Positions 1 through 7,373 of a stretch of 9,637 bases of DNA are shown here, piece after piece. Source of the stretch: a bacterium (GTDB lineage Bacteria; Verrucomicrobiota; Verrucomicrobiia; Limisphaerales; J093); NCBI GenBank assembly GCA_021784265.1, contig JAJXTA010000058.1, positions 1-9,637 on the forward strand. The letters run 5' to 3'. The notes beneath the pieces are model-generated. The model ran no database searches. It saw only the letters and a list, made by a program, of their open reading frames with translations, and had not been told where the DNA came from. Made by a program: the position numbers and the translations under genes. Numbering within the stretch: the first letter of the stretch is position 1; every line of letters begins with the position of its first letter.

Positions 1-1
1 C

Positions 2-1318
2 CTGGTGATCCCGCTCGCGCCCGCCGCGGGCACCGCTTCGACGTCGGCCGTCTGTCCTGCTCCGCCTCCTCCGCTCACCTCCCGGGAAACCGCCCGGCTG
101 CGGCGGGCGCTCGCGGCCTTCTTCGCGGCCTCACCCGAGCGCCAAGCGCGCTGGCGTTTCGGAACCCGCCTTGATCGGCTCCTGGACCAACACGAGGCCG
201 CCGTGCGCCACGCGGCGTGGGAGGCGTTCCAGGCCGCCCCAAGCCAGCAGGCGGGCCGGGAGGATTTTGACGCCCGGCGGGTTCGCTTCGACGCCTACAC
301 CAGCCCGTACACGGTGCGGGCGGTGGGGGTGCGTCCGGCGAACGGGTGGGCGCTGTTCATCGCGCTGCATGGCGGGGGAGGGGTGCCCAAAGCCGTGAAT
401 GATCAGCAATGGCGGGTGATGCAGCATTACTACCGCGACCATCCCGAGGCCGGGGGTTATCTTTACGTGGCCCTGCGGGCGCCCAACGACACCTGGAACG
501 GCTTCTACGATGGGTATGTGTACCCGCTGGTGGACCATCTCATCCGCCAATTCCTCCTCTTTGGCGACGTGGATCCGGACAAGGTGTTCCTGATGGGCTA
601 TTCGCACGGCGGTTACGGGGCGTTCGCCATCGGCCCGAAGATGCCGGATTGTTTCGCCGCCATTCATGCCTCCGCCGCTGCCCCGACGGAGGGCGAGACC
701 ACCCCCGTCACCCTGCGTCACACCATCTTCACGTACATGATCGGCGAGAAGGATACCGCCTATGGGCGGATCGAGCGCTGCCGCCGGTTTGACCAGGAGG
801 TGCGGCGCCTCCGGGGTGACCGGTCCGACATCTACCCGGTGACCATGCAGTTCGTGGCCGGAAATGGCCACACCGGGTTGCCGGACCGTGACCTGATCCC
901 CGAGATGTACCCGGCCACCCGCGACCCGGCGCCGCGCACGGTGGATTGGGCGCTGACCGACAACGTCATTCACGACCTGTTTTGGCTCCACGTCCCCGCG
1001 CCCGCGAAGCGGGAGGCGATCAGCGCCCAGTGCGTGGCCAACCGGATCACGGTGACCACCACGAACCTGACCGCGTTTGGTCTGCGGCTCGACAGCCGGC
1101 TCGTGGATTTTCACCGGCCGGTGACGCTGGTAATCAATGGCCGCGCGGCCACCCGCGCGTTGCGGCCACGCCTGTCGATCCTCTGCCGCACGCTCGCGGC
1201 GCGAGGCGACCCGGAACTGGCCTTCACGGCCGAATGGGAGGCGGGGGTGGGAGCCGCGGCGAGCGCCGCTCTCGCCCGCCCGGGGCCGGGCGCGGTCGGG
1301 AGCGGGCACTCGCGCTGA
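2..1318 (+). CDS. alpha/beta hydrolase, esterase/PHB-depolymerase-like (5' partial)
   Basis: The frame is open to the left edge, so the true start is probably outside. A GTG at 5 is the first possible start in view and is used for numbering (437 codons to the TGA at 1316). The first visible residues (IPLAPAAGTASTSA) resemble the end of a signal peptide, which suggests export. The oxyanion-hole motif H122-GGGG and the nucleophile elbow G198-Y-S200-H-G-G are clear. Asp250 (in GEKDTAYG) and His289 (in GNGHTG) are in the right order to complete a Ser-Asp-His triad. Residues about 346-414 form a second, beta-rich domain (NRITV...LVDFHRPVTLVING...RGDPELAF) seen behind the catalytic domain in Planctomycetes/Verrucomicrobia hydrolases. 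The last 23 residues are low-complexity Ala/Gly. The substrate cannot be told; an ester or polyester is likely. It converges with the regulator gene on the other strand. Confidence 0.85.
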   Translation: MVIPLAPAAGTASTSAVCPAPPPPLTSRETARLRRALAAFFAASPERQARWRFGTRLDRLLDQHEAAVRHAAWEAFQAAPSQQAGREDFDARRVRFDAYTSPYTVRAVGVRPANGWALFIALHGGGGVPKAVNDQQWRVMQHYYRDHPEAGGYLYVALRAPNDTWNGFYDGYVYPLVDHLIRQFLLFGDVDPDKVFLMGYSHGGYGAFAIGPKMPDCFAAIHASAAAPTEGETTPVTLRHTIFTYMIGEKDTAYGRIERCRRFDQEVRRLRGDRSDIYPVTMQFVAGNGHTGLPDRDLIPEMYPATRDPAPRTVDWALTDNVIHDLFWLHVPAPAKREAISAQCVANRITVTTTNLTAFGLRLDSRLVDFHRPVTLVINGRAATRALRPRLSILCRTLAARGDPELAFTAEWEAGVGAAASAALARPGPGAVGSGHSR

Positions 1319-1370
1319 GGGCGCCGTTCAAACCGAGAACACCCCCGGCAGCGGGCTTGCCCCTGGGGCT

Positions 1371-1393
1371 CCCTCCCGGCTCGAGGGGGAGGG
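1371..1393. terminator. possible bidirectional terminator hairpin
   Basis: CCCTCCC (1371-1377) pairs perfectly with GGGAGGG (1387-1393) across a 9-nt loop. It lies in the 102-bp gap between two convergent genes, 52 nt past the hydrolase stop and 27 nt past the regulator stop. There is no T-run on either side, so any intrinsic termination would be weak. Pairing is seen directly; the role is inferred from position. Confidence 0.4.
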
Positions 1394-1420
1394 GATCAGA
1401 CCTAATACCGTCTAACAGTA

Positions 1421-2761
1421 CTAAACCTCGATGTGGTACTGTTTGATCTTGTTGTAGAGCGTCTGGCGCCCGATGCCCAAACGCCGGGCGGCCTCGAGTT
1501 TGTTGCCCGCGGTCTGGCGCAGCACCTGGATGATGGTGTTGCGCTCCATGCCTTGGATCAGGGAGAGATTGGCTTCCTCGGCGCTGACCGACTCGGCGGC
1601 TTGAATCGAAAGGTCTTTCTCGTCCACCAGCCCCGCCTCGCACATCAGGACCGCCCGCTGGATCTCGTTCTGCAACTGACGAACGTTGCCGGGCCAGTCA
1701 AACCGCTCCAGGCGCGCCGCGGCTGCGGGGGTAAACCCGGTCAACGACCGGTCGGCTTGGGCCGCGAACCGTTTCAAGAAGAGATTGGCCAGGGGCAGAA
1801 TGTCCTCCCGCCGGTCCCGCAACGGGGGCACGGCCAGCGTGATGGCGCTCACCCGATAATAGAGGTCTTCCCGCAGCTTGTGTTCCCGCAAGGCGTCCTC
1901 CACCCGCCGGTTGGTCGCCGCCACCACCCGACAATCCGCCCGGAAACTCGTGCGCCCGCCCACCGGCCGGAATTCCTTTTCTTGCAGGACGCGCAGCAGT
2001 TTGGTCTGCGTATCCACCGGCATCTCCGACAATTCGTCCAGGAGCAAGGTGCCGCTGGCCGCCTGACGAAACAGCCCCTCGCGGTCCACATGCGCCCCGG
2101 TGTAGGCCCCTTTGACGGCGCCGAAGAGTTCGCTCTCGATCAGCTCCCGCGGCAGCGCGGCGCAGTTGACTTTGATCAGCGGTCCCTTCACCCGCGGGCT
2201 GAGGGTGTGGATGAGGTCGGCGATGACCTCTTTGCCGGTGCCGCTTTCGCCCGTGATCAGGATCGAGACGTCGCTGGCGGCCACGCGCTCGACGGTGTTG
2301 ACAATCGCCTTCATCGCCGCGCTTTGGAACACCGGCGAGGCCCCGCCGCTCAGCGTGCTGACCGCGCGGCGCAGCACTCCGGTCTGCTCGGTCAACTGTT
2401 TGTGTTCGCAAGCCCGCTGCACCAGTAGTAGCAAACCTTTGGACTCGAATGGCTTGCATTGGAAATGAAAGGCCCCGCGCTTGGTGGCTTCCACCGCCGC
2501 GTCGAACGTGCCATACCCCGTCAGCACAATCACCTCCGTGTCGGGCCACTGCTTCTTGAGCATTGGCAACTGGTCCAAGCCGTCTCCGTCGGGGAGCTTC
2601 CAATCCAACAACACGACGTCGGGCTGCGGCTTGTCGAACGTGGCGCGCAACTCGGCGGCATCGCCCGCGGTGCTCACCGTGAAACCTTCCCCTTCCAGCA
2701 GCTCGGCCAGGAGGGAGCGGATTTCGGATTCGTCATCGACTACAAGGACTTTGGCTTTCAT
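1421..2761 (-). CDS. sigma-54-dependent response regulator, NtrC family
   Basis: A 446-residue activator with the full NtrC layout. The receiver domain (about 1-118) has acidic-pocket D9/D10, phospho-acceptor D53, T81 and K103. The AAA+ domain (about 143-365) has Walker A GESGTGKE (171-178), the sigma-54-contacting loop GAYTGA (218-223), Walker B LLLDE (D242/E243) and WPGNVR (356-361). A Fis-type helix-turn-helix (406-446) ends the protein. Phosphorylation is expected to drive ATP-dependent opening of sigma-54 RNA polymerase promoters. The frame extends upstream to 2935, but those 58 residues are low-complexity and overlap the neighbouring gene; the receiver domain begins exactly at the ATG at 2761, which is therefore the start. 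No clear Shine-Dalgarno precedes it. The GAFTGA loop carries Tyr for Phe, a known tolerated variant, and Cys102 precedes the conserved Lys-Pro. No histidine kinase is present nearby. Target genes are unknown. Confidence 0.95.
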   Translation of the reverse strand: MKAKVLVVDDESEIRSLLAELLEGEGFTVSTAGDAAELRATFDKPQPDVVLLDWKLPDGDGLDQLPMLKKQWPDTEVIVLTGYGTFDAAVEATKRGAFHFQCKPFESKGLLLLVQRACEHKQLTEQTGVLRRAVSTLSGGASPVFQSAAMKAIVNTVERVAASDVSILITGESGTGKEVIADLIHTLSPRVKGPLIKVNCAALPRELIESELFGAVKGAYTGAHVDREGLFRQAASGTLLLDELSEMPVDTQTKLLRVLQEKEFRPVGGRTSFRADCRVVAATNRRVEDALREHKLREDLYYRVSAITLAVPPLRDRREDILPLANLFLKRFAAQADRSLTGFTPAAAARLERFDWPGNVRQLQNEIQRAVLMCEAGLVDEKDLSIQAAESVSAEEANLSLIQGMERNTIIQVLRQTAGNKLEAARRLGIGRQTLYNKIKQYHIEV

Positions 2762-2770
2762 AGGAAATGT

Positions 2771-2838
2771 TGAGGCTGCCTCAGCCCGGCCGCCTCGGTC
2801 CCCCGCCGACGTTGTCGGCCCCTCGTGCGCCCGGGCGC
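2771..2838. promoter_or_regulatory. cluster of three dyads upstream of the regulator gene
   Basis: Three perfect dyads sit just upstream of the regulator start: TGAGGC-T-GCCTCA (2771-2783, overlapping GGCTG-CCT-CAGCC at 2774-2786), GCCGAC-GTT-GTCGGC (2805-2819) and GCGCCCGGGCGC (2827-2838). The first ends 9 bp before the ATG. They could be operator sites for autoregulation or RNA hairpins in the leader. Some are expected by chance in GC-rich DNA. No recognisable -35/-10 or sigma-54 (-24/-12) element was found beside them. Confidence 0.3.
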
Positions 2839-2840
2839 CG

Positions 2841-2863
2841 GGCGGACGGCGTGGGTGTCCGCC
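2841..2863 (-). terminator. hairpin after the amidotransferase gene
   Basis: GGCGGAC (2841-2847) and GTCCGCC (2857-2863) pair perfectly over a 9-nt loop, beginning 7 nt beyond the amidotransferase stop codon. No T-run follows on the minus strand, so it may act as a processing or stability hairpin, or give partial read-through into the regulator gene. Confidence 0.35.
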
Positions 2864-2870
2864 GAGCGCC

Positions 2871-3770
2871 TCACGCGGACCTCCGGCCCCGGTGAGCGGT
2901 GGCGCTGGACCCGAACTGGGCGCAGGCGCGCACAAACCCCGCGAATAAGCCGGCGAACACCGGGTGCTGGGCTACCAAGCGTTCCGGGTGGAATTGGACG
3001 CCCAAAAACCACGGCAGCCACGGGCGAGCCGCCGGACGCAGTTCGATCGCCTCGATGATACCATCGGCGCTGGTCGCGGTGGCGCGGAAAGGCTGGGCCA
3101 GGCGATCAATCGCCTGGTGATGGGTGCTGTTCACCCGCACCTCCGCTCCGCCCAGCAAACCGGCAATGAGCGAGTCGGGCGCCAGTTGGATCGGGTGGAC
3201 CGGGTCGCTTTTCCGATCCAGCCGCAAGTGCCGGACCCCGCCCGGGCGTGGGTGGGGGAGCTCCGGCCAGAGCGTGCCGCCGAAGGCCACATTGGTCAGT
3301 TGGTGCCCCCGGCAGATCGCCAGGAGCGGTTTGTGCTGCCGGAAGACTTCCGCCAGGAGCATCAACTCGAACAGGTCTCGCTCCGGTTCATGCCGGCGGC
3401 CACCCCGCGGGACCGCGGGACCGAGCGCCGGCGCGTAGAGCCGCGGCTGCACGTCCTCGCCCCCGGTCAGCATGACGCCCGCACACCGACGGACACTGGC
3501 CGCGATGTACTCGACCGCTGGGGTGCAGGAGAGGACCACCGGCAGACCGCCGGCGGCGAGGATCGCCCGCGGATAGCATTCCGCCAGGCTGAGCGCGACG
3601 TCGGCCAGCTCCACCCCGTGGGCTTCGGTGCTGGGCGCAACCAAGATCACCGGCTGGGCGGAGACGGACCCGCGCCGCCGCCGCCCGCCGGTGCGGGGGG
3701 CGGTCGGGCGCCCCGCTGGGCTCGCCGCCCGCGCGGGGCCGGATCGTGGCTGGGACTTACGGCGCAGCAT
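2871..3770 (-). CDS. class I glutamine amidotransferase, gamma-glutamyl-GABA hydrolase (PuuD/peptidase C26) family
   Basis: 299 residues, somewhat longer than E. coli PuuD (254). The family core is clear: GVMLTGGEDVQPRLY (about 98-112), the nucleophile block AICRGHQLTNVAFGG with Cys153, VNSTHHQAIDRLA (213-225), DGIIEAIE, and LGVQFHPE with His261 and Glu263 completing a Cys-His-Glu triad. The family hydrolyses gamma-glutamyl amide bonds such as gamma-glutamyl-GABA in putrescine breakdown; no other putrescine gene is visible here, so the substrate is open. The ATG at 3770 directly follows the TAA of the preceding gene, which suggests translational coupling. Residues 1-40 are basic, Pro/Gly-rich and outside the fold; a GTG at 3650 (Val41) is an alternative start that would give a normal-length protein. 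Confidence 0.88.
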   Translation of the reverse strand: MLRRKSQPRSGPARAASPAGRPTAPRTGGRRRRGSVSAQPVILVAPSTEAHGVELADVALSLAECYPRAILAAGGLPVVLSCTPAVEYIAASVRRCAGVMLTGGEDVQPRLYAPALGPAVPRGGRRHEPERDLFELMLLAEVFRQHKPLLAICRGHQLTNVAFGGTLWPELPHPRPGGVRHLRLDRKSDPVHPIQLAPDSLIAGLLGGAEVRVNSTHHQAIDRLAQPFRATATSADGIIEAIELRPAARPWLPWFLGVQFHPERLVAQHPVFAGLFAGFVRACAQFGSSATAHRGRRSA

Positions 3771-4043
3771 TTATTTGATCGTCGTTTCTGGAAACCGCTC
3801 CCGGATCGCCCGCCGGATGTGCTCGGGCGCCTCGGGCCGCAACAAGCGCCGGTCCACCCGCCGCTCGACGGCGTCCAACAGCGCCAGCCAGTCCGCCAGG
3901 GGCGGGTCGGCCACCGGCGTCCATCGCTCGAAGCGTCCCGCCCGGGCGAAGAACAGCCACCGGCTCCCGGCATGCCGGGCGTAAACCTGTCGTCGCTCCC
4001 CTTGGGCGTCCTGCCCGCGCCAACTGATCTCGGCCTTGCCCAT
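3771..4043 (-). CDS. small uncharacterised protein (90 aa)
   Basis: An ATG at 4043 opens a 90-residue frame ending in TAA at 3771. It starts 33 nt after the ispF stop and abuts the amidotransferase ATG, so it sits inside an apparent operon. The sequence is protein-like: MGKAEISWRG at the start, an aromatic patch (SRWLFFARAGRFERW), then a predicted helical segment (DWLALLDAVERRVDRRLL) and a charged C-terminus (HIRRAIRERFPETTIK). There is no signal peptide, membrane segment or Cys, so it should be cytoplasmic. I do not recognise the family; the alternating strand/helix character suggests a small folded domain. No Shine-Dalgarno is evident. Confidence 0.65.
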   Translation of the reverse strand: MGKAEISWRGQDAQGERRQVYARHAGSRWLFFARAGRFERWTPVADPPLADWLALLDAVERRVDRRLLRPEAPEHIRRAIRERFPETTIK

Positions 4044-4076
4044 CGTGGCGGTGGCGTAGCGAGTCGTCGGCCGCGG

Positions 4077-4556
4077 TTACTGCGGCAGATCGACACTCAC
4101 CATCGCTAAGGCGGCGATGCCTTCCTGCCGCCCCAAGAAGCCCAACCCTTCGTTCGTGGTCGCCTTGATCCCCAGCCGCCGCGGGTTCATGCCCAGCGCC
4201 TCGGAAATGACCGCCTTCATCGTGTGGATGTGCGGGGCGATGCGCGGGCTTTCGGCGATCACCGTCGCGTCCAGGTTCACGATATGACCGTCGTGAAAAC
4301 TGATTTGGCGCGCCGCCTCCTGGAGAAAGAGCTTGCTGGAGGCATTGTGCCAGCGCGGGTCGGTGTTGGGAAAGTAATGCCCGATATCCCCTTCCCCCAG
4401 GGCCCCGAAAATCGCGTCACAGATCGCATGGCTCAGCACGTCGGCATCGGAATGACCATCCAGACCCTTGGGGTGGTGCAGGTCCACGCCCCCAAGGATC
4501 AGTTTGCGGCCTTCCACCAGGCGGTGAACGTCGTAGCCAATGCCTACGTGAATCAT
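4077..4556 (-). CDS. ispF: 2-C-methyl-D-erythritol 2,4-cyclodiphosphate synthase
   Basis: 159 residues, the usual family length. IspF converts 4-diphosphocytidyl-2-C-methyl-D-erythritol 2-phosphate to 2-C-methyl-D-erythritol 2,4-cyclodiphosphate plus CMP, in the cytoplasmic MEP pathway to isoprenoids; the active enzyme is a homotrimer with active sites between subunits. The metal ligands are seen as D9 and H11 in GIGYDVHRL and H43 in SDADVLSHAICDAI. GALGEGDIGHYFP (51-63), TDP (65-67) and the C-terminal KATTNEGLGFLGRQEGIAA signature are intact. The frame is open upstream to 4634, but family alignment places the start at the ATG at 4556 (MIHVGIGYDVH). No Shine-Dalgarno is present; the promoter lies immediately upstream. 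ispD, often adjacent or fused, is not in the window. Confidence 0.97.
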   Translation of the reverse strand: MIHVGIGYDVHRLVEGRKLILGGVDLHHPKGLDGHSDADVLSHAICDAIFGALGEGDIGHYFPNTDPRWHNASSKLFLQEAARQISFHDGHIVNLDATVIAESPRIAPHIHTMKAVISEALGMNPRRLGIKATTNEGLGFLGRQEGIAALAMVSVDLPQ

Positions 4557-4563
4557 GCGTTCG

Positions 4564-4593
4564 AGTATAGCGGCTTGGGTCCGCCGAAGTAAA
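4564..4593 (-). promoter_or_regulatory. ispF promoter, near-leaderless
   Basis: On the minus strand TTTACT (4593-4588) and TATACT (4569-4564) are spaced by 18 bp. The -10 matches the housekeeping consensus at 5 of 6 positions, the -35 at 4 of 6. The predicted transcription start is at about 4557, next to the ispF ATG at 4556, implying a leaderless or nearly leaderless mRNA, consistent with the missing ribosome binding site. Confidence 0.5.
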
Positions 4594-4791
4594 TGGAGAA
4601 CCGCCCTAGCCGCCGGAAGAACGCCGCAGTGCACCCCGCCCCCAACCCTCCCCCCATCCCGCTCGCTTCCCGTGGGTCGAGGTGCGCGCCAGTGTGGGGG
4701 AGGCGTTCGGCTTGCGTCCGCCCGCTATCCCGGGGCCGGAGGACGCCGCCGCGGGGCCGCCCGCCCGTTCGGGTGCAACCCCCAAGAAGGC

Positions 4792-4825
4792 GCGAACCCC
4801 TCCGCCCGTGGGCCGAGGGGTTCGC
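4792..4825 (-). terminator. intrinsic-terminator-like hairpin after the cytochrome gene
   Basis: A perfect 11-bp stem, GCGAACCCCTC (4792-4802) with GAGGGGTTCGC (4815-4825), encloses a 12-nt loop. It lies 47 nt past the cytochrome stop and is followed on the minus strand by a short GCCTTCTT tract. It is the strongest inverted repeat in the 316-bp gap before ispF; the rest of that gap is GC-rich and I see no gene in it. Confidence 0.65.
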
Positions 4826-4872
4826 CCGTCACCGTCTGCCCGCCGACGCTCGCGGGCCCCGGCGGCCGCGCG

Positions 4873-7110
4873 TTACGGGGTGTGGACGACGCGATAGAAC
4901 TGCTGCGTGTTGGCGCGCGTCGGCGTCACGTAGCTGACCGCGGCGCCCGTGCCCGGAATCGGCGCCCCGACGTTTTGCCAACCCCCACCCAAGGCGCTGA
5001 TGGCCTGGACCTGGTAGGTGAGGCCGACCTGGGTGTTGAAGGCCACCTCGGCGGCGGTATAGATCTGCACCGCGTTGGTGTCGCCGGGACTCAGCGGCGG
5101 GTTGACCAAGGCGTTGCCATTGGCCCAGACCACCCCGCCCGGCACGCTGACCCCGCTGATCAGCGGGTTCAGCCCCAGGGAGTACTTCAGCCAGTTGGGC
5201 ACGCCGTCGCCGGCGGGGCAGGCGTTGGGCGCCGCGTTGGGACTCGCGACCGAGCCGAAGTACTGGGCTTGCCAGGCATCGGGCAGCCCGTCGTTGTTGG
5301 CGTCGCCGCTGAGGTTGGCAATCGAGGCCTTGAGCAGGCCGACCGTGTAGGCGGTGTTGTGGATGCCCCGGCTGCCGTCGCTCTGCACGAACAGGTAGTT
5401 GTAGGCCGCCTCCAGTTGCGGACGCGTCCAGTTGGTCGTGGTGGTGAGCGTGGATTTCACCTGCCCGAGCGGCGGCAGCAGCGTCGAGAGCTTATCCATG
5501 AGGTGCTGCACTTCGGTCTGGACCCCCTCGATCACGCCGTCCCCGTCGTAGTCTTGCAGGGGGAAATCGAAGTCGGTGAGCTGCGGGCCGTGGCAGTTCT
5601 GGCAGGCCGCCACGAGGTCCACCGGGCCATTGGTGCCGGCTCCGGCCCAGGCAATCTCGAAGGTGTGGCCGCCCACATGGAGGAAGCCCGGGCCCGTCGG
5701 CGCCACCGTTTGCATGTGGCAGGTCACGCAGGTATCGGCGACCGCGGTGCGATGGGCGGAGCTGGGGATGGTCTGGCCATAGGTGAACCCGTTGACGCCC
5801 TCGAGCATATCTCCTTGGGGACCGTGATGGGGGCCGAAGTGAGAGCTGGCCGCCGCCGTGGCCGCGTAGGTGGCGGCGTTCTGGCGGGCGTGATGGCAGT
5901 TCAGGCAGAGCGTTCCCATGCCGGCGTTGGTGACGGTAGTGCCGTCCAGGAAGGTCACCGGCGTCAGGGCCCGGACCAAGTGCGGGTTGCCCTCCGGGAC
6001 CGTCTGCCCGTGGGGTTCATGGCAGGTCTGGCAGCCGATCGCCCCGTAGGTGGTGTTGGTGGTGGCCGCCCCGGCGATCCGCCCGATAAAGCCCGCGCCC
6101 GTGTGGCAGCCGCCGCAGCTCTCTCGGCCGGGGCCGCTGGGATCACGGGTGGTAATGGCATGCAGTGAATTGTACCACTCGGTGCCTTTGACGTGGTGGG
6201 TCGGGGCGTCGTGGCACTGATTGCAGGCGCCGGAGCTGGTCGTGGCGGTGATCAAGTTGGTGTCGCCCAGCGCGTAGGCATGTTGGCTGCCGGGCCCGTG
6301 GCAGTTCTCGCACTGGATGTTGGCGACGTTCTTCAGATTGGCCGGCACGGCGGCCCAGTTGCTGTTGGTCAGCACCGTGGGAAAGGTCCATTGGTCCAGC
6401 TTGGCCACGTCGTCAAACCCGCCGTTCACCGCGTTGGTGTTGGTGTCGTAACCGACCGTGTGGCACTGGAGACAAGACTGGGCGTAGTGGCCGGTGGCCC
6501 CGTTGATCCCTTGGGTGAAGATGCTGGCGTGGGCCGTGTTCTGCCAGGAGGGGACCATGCTCGGCGCGCCCGCTCCCCCACTGTGGCAGAGGGCGCAGGT
6601 GTTGAGCCCCATATAGTTGCCGATGGTGAGCGTCCGGCTCACGTTGGTGGTCCCGCTGCCGGTCGCGGTGAGGGTGGCCACGACCGTGTAGCGGCCGGCG
6701 ACATCCGGGCGCAAGAGCCGCCGGTCGGCCACCCGCGCGATGAGGCGGTCGGCGGGTTCATAGACCGGCACGTTGGCGCCCAGGGGGCTGGGTTGGAGGC
6801 TGGCGGTCGAGCCGGGCGGCGTGTTGGTCAGGGCCCAGGTCACCGTCACCAGATTGGAGGTCGGCAGGGCGCTATTGAACTCCACCTCCAGGTACACCGG
6901 CATGCCCACCCCCACGGTGGCCAAGCCCCCCGAGACCTCGGTGCCGGCCGGTAGTTTGTAGGTGGCCACATCGCCCGGGGTTACCGGCCGCAGCACCACT
7001 CGGCCCTGCAACGGTGTTTGCGCCCAGGCCGGGCTCGCGAGGCTCATGCTAAGCAGTGCCGCCACCACCAGGCTGGGCGGCACGCCGCGGATTAAGGTCT
7101 GTTTCTTCAT
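4873..7110 (-). CDS. secreted nine-heme c-type cytochrome
   Basis: 745 residues. A Sec signal peptide (about 1-30, cleavage after AWA) is followed by an Ig-like beta-sandwich (about 31-165). A multiheme domain then carries nine CXXCH sites, with first Cys at 172, 213, 267, 296, 332, 360, 402, 461 and 503. Many extra His residues (for example 194, 208, 277, 305-306, 367, 377, 428-429) could act as second axial ligands. Sequence around the first sites resembles the cytochrome c554/doubled-CXXCH group. A DYDGDG loop (520-525), a DANNDGLPDAWQ calcium-type motif (603-614) and a C-terminal beta module (about 655-745, ending QQFYRVVHTP) complete it. It is presumably matured by the Ccm/Ccs machinery and works in the periplasm or at the surface in electron transfer; donor and acceptor are unknown. 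The frame extends to 7233, but the signal peptide and GGAG site fix the start at 7110. There is no membrane anchor. Confidence 0.92.
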   Translation of the reverse strand: MKKQTLIRGVPPSLVVAALLSMSLASPAWAQTPLQGRVVLRPVTPGDVATYKLPAGTEVSGGLATVGVGMPVYLEVEFNSALPTSNLVTVTWALTNTPPGSTASLQPSPLGANVPVYEPADRLIARVADRRLLRPDVAGRYTVVATLTATGSGTTNVSRTLTIGNYMGLNTCALCHSGGAGAPSMVPSWQNTAHASIFTQGINGATGHYAQSCLQCHTVGYDTNTNAVNGGFDDVAKLDQWTFPTVLTNSNWAAVPANLKNVANIQCENCHGPGSQHAYALGDTNLITATTSSGACNQCHDAPTHHVKGTEWYNSLHAITTRDPSGPGRESCGGCHTGAGFIGRIAGAATTNTTYGAIGCQTCHEPHGQTVPEGNPHLVRALTPVTFLDGTTVTNAGMGTLCLNCHHARQNAATYAATAAASSHFGPHHGPQGDMLEGVNGFTYGQTIPSSAHRTAVADTCVTCHMQTVAPTGPGFLHVGGHTFEIAWAGAGTNGPVDLVAACQNCHGPQLTDFDFPLQDYDGDGVIEGVQTEVQHLMDKLSTLLPPLGQVKSTLTTTTNWTRPQLEAAYNYLFVQSDGSRGIHNTAYTVGLLKASIANLSGDANNDGLPDAWQAQYFGSVASPNAAPNACPAGDGVPNWLKYSLGLNPLISGVSVPGGVVWANGNALVNPPLSPGDTNAVQIYTAAEVAFNTQVGLTYQVQAISALGGGWQNVGAPIPGTGAAVSYVTPTRANTQQFYRVVHTP

Positions 7111-7117
7111 AGTCGCA

Positions 7118-7121
7118 CTCC
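7118..7121 (-). promoter_or_regulatory. ribosome binding site of the cytochrome gene
   Basis: GGAG on the minus strand, 7 nt before the ATG at 7110. It supports this start over the longer upstream frame. Confidence 0.7.
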
Positions 7122-7373
7122 GTGTTTGGTCTTGGGTCTGGCACAGCCGCCCCGGAACCACCTGGGAGCACCACGCCCACCCGCCGAACGTCCGCGCGCT
7201 GGCGCGTCTCCCGCCCGTCCGGCCCCACCTCACCCCACCGTTCGCACCTTGGCTCCCCCAGGCTTCGGCCCTCCACCGGGACCGCCGCCTATTCGCCGCT
7301 TACGCGGTCAAGTTTTTCTGAAGGGACAGGAAAGGCAATTTGCTCCCCATCCTCCGCTGTCAGCCACGATGAG

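Noticed and set aside
131..1309. 392-codon minus-strand frame opposite the hydrolase
   Set aside because: His/Arg/Gly/Pro-rich antisense shadow; the opposite strand has an intact catalytic triad.
1433..2428. 331-codon plus-strand frame opposite the regulator
   Set aside because: Antisense shadow of a fully motif-supported NtrC-type gene.
2762..2935. N-terminal extension of the regulator to an upstream ATG
   Set aside because: The 58 extra residues are low-complexity, overlap the amidotransferase end and precede a receiver domain that starts naturally at 2761.
4555..6168. 537-codon plus-strand frame opposite the cytochrome
   Set aside because: Antisense shadow of a gene with nine heme motifs and a signal peptide; no family resemblance.
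7111..7233. N-terminal extension of the cytochrome
   Set aside because: It would bury the signal peptide; GGAG plus MKKQ-type signal sequence fix the start at 7110.
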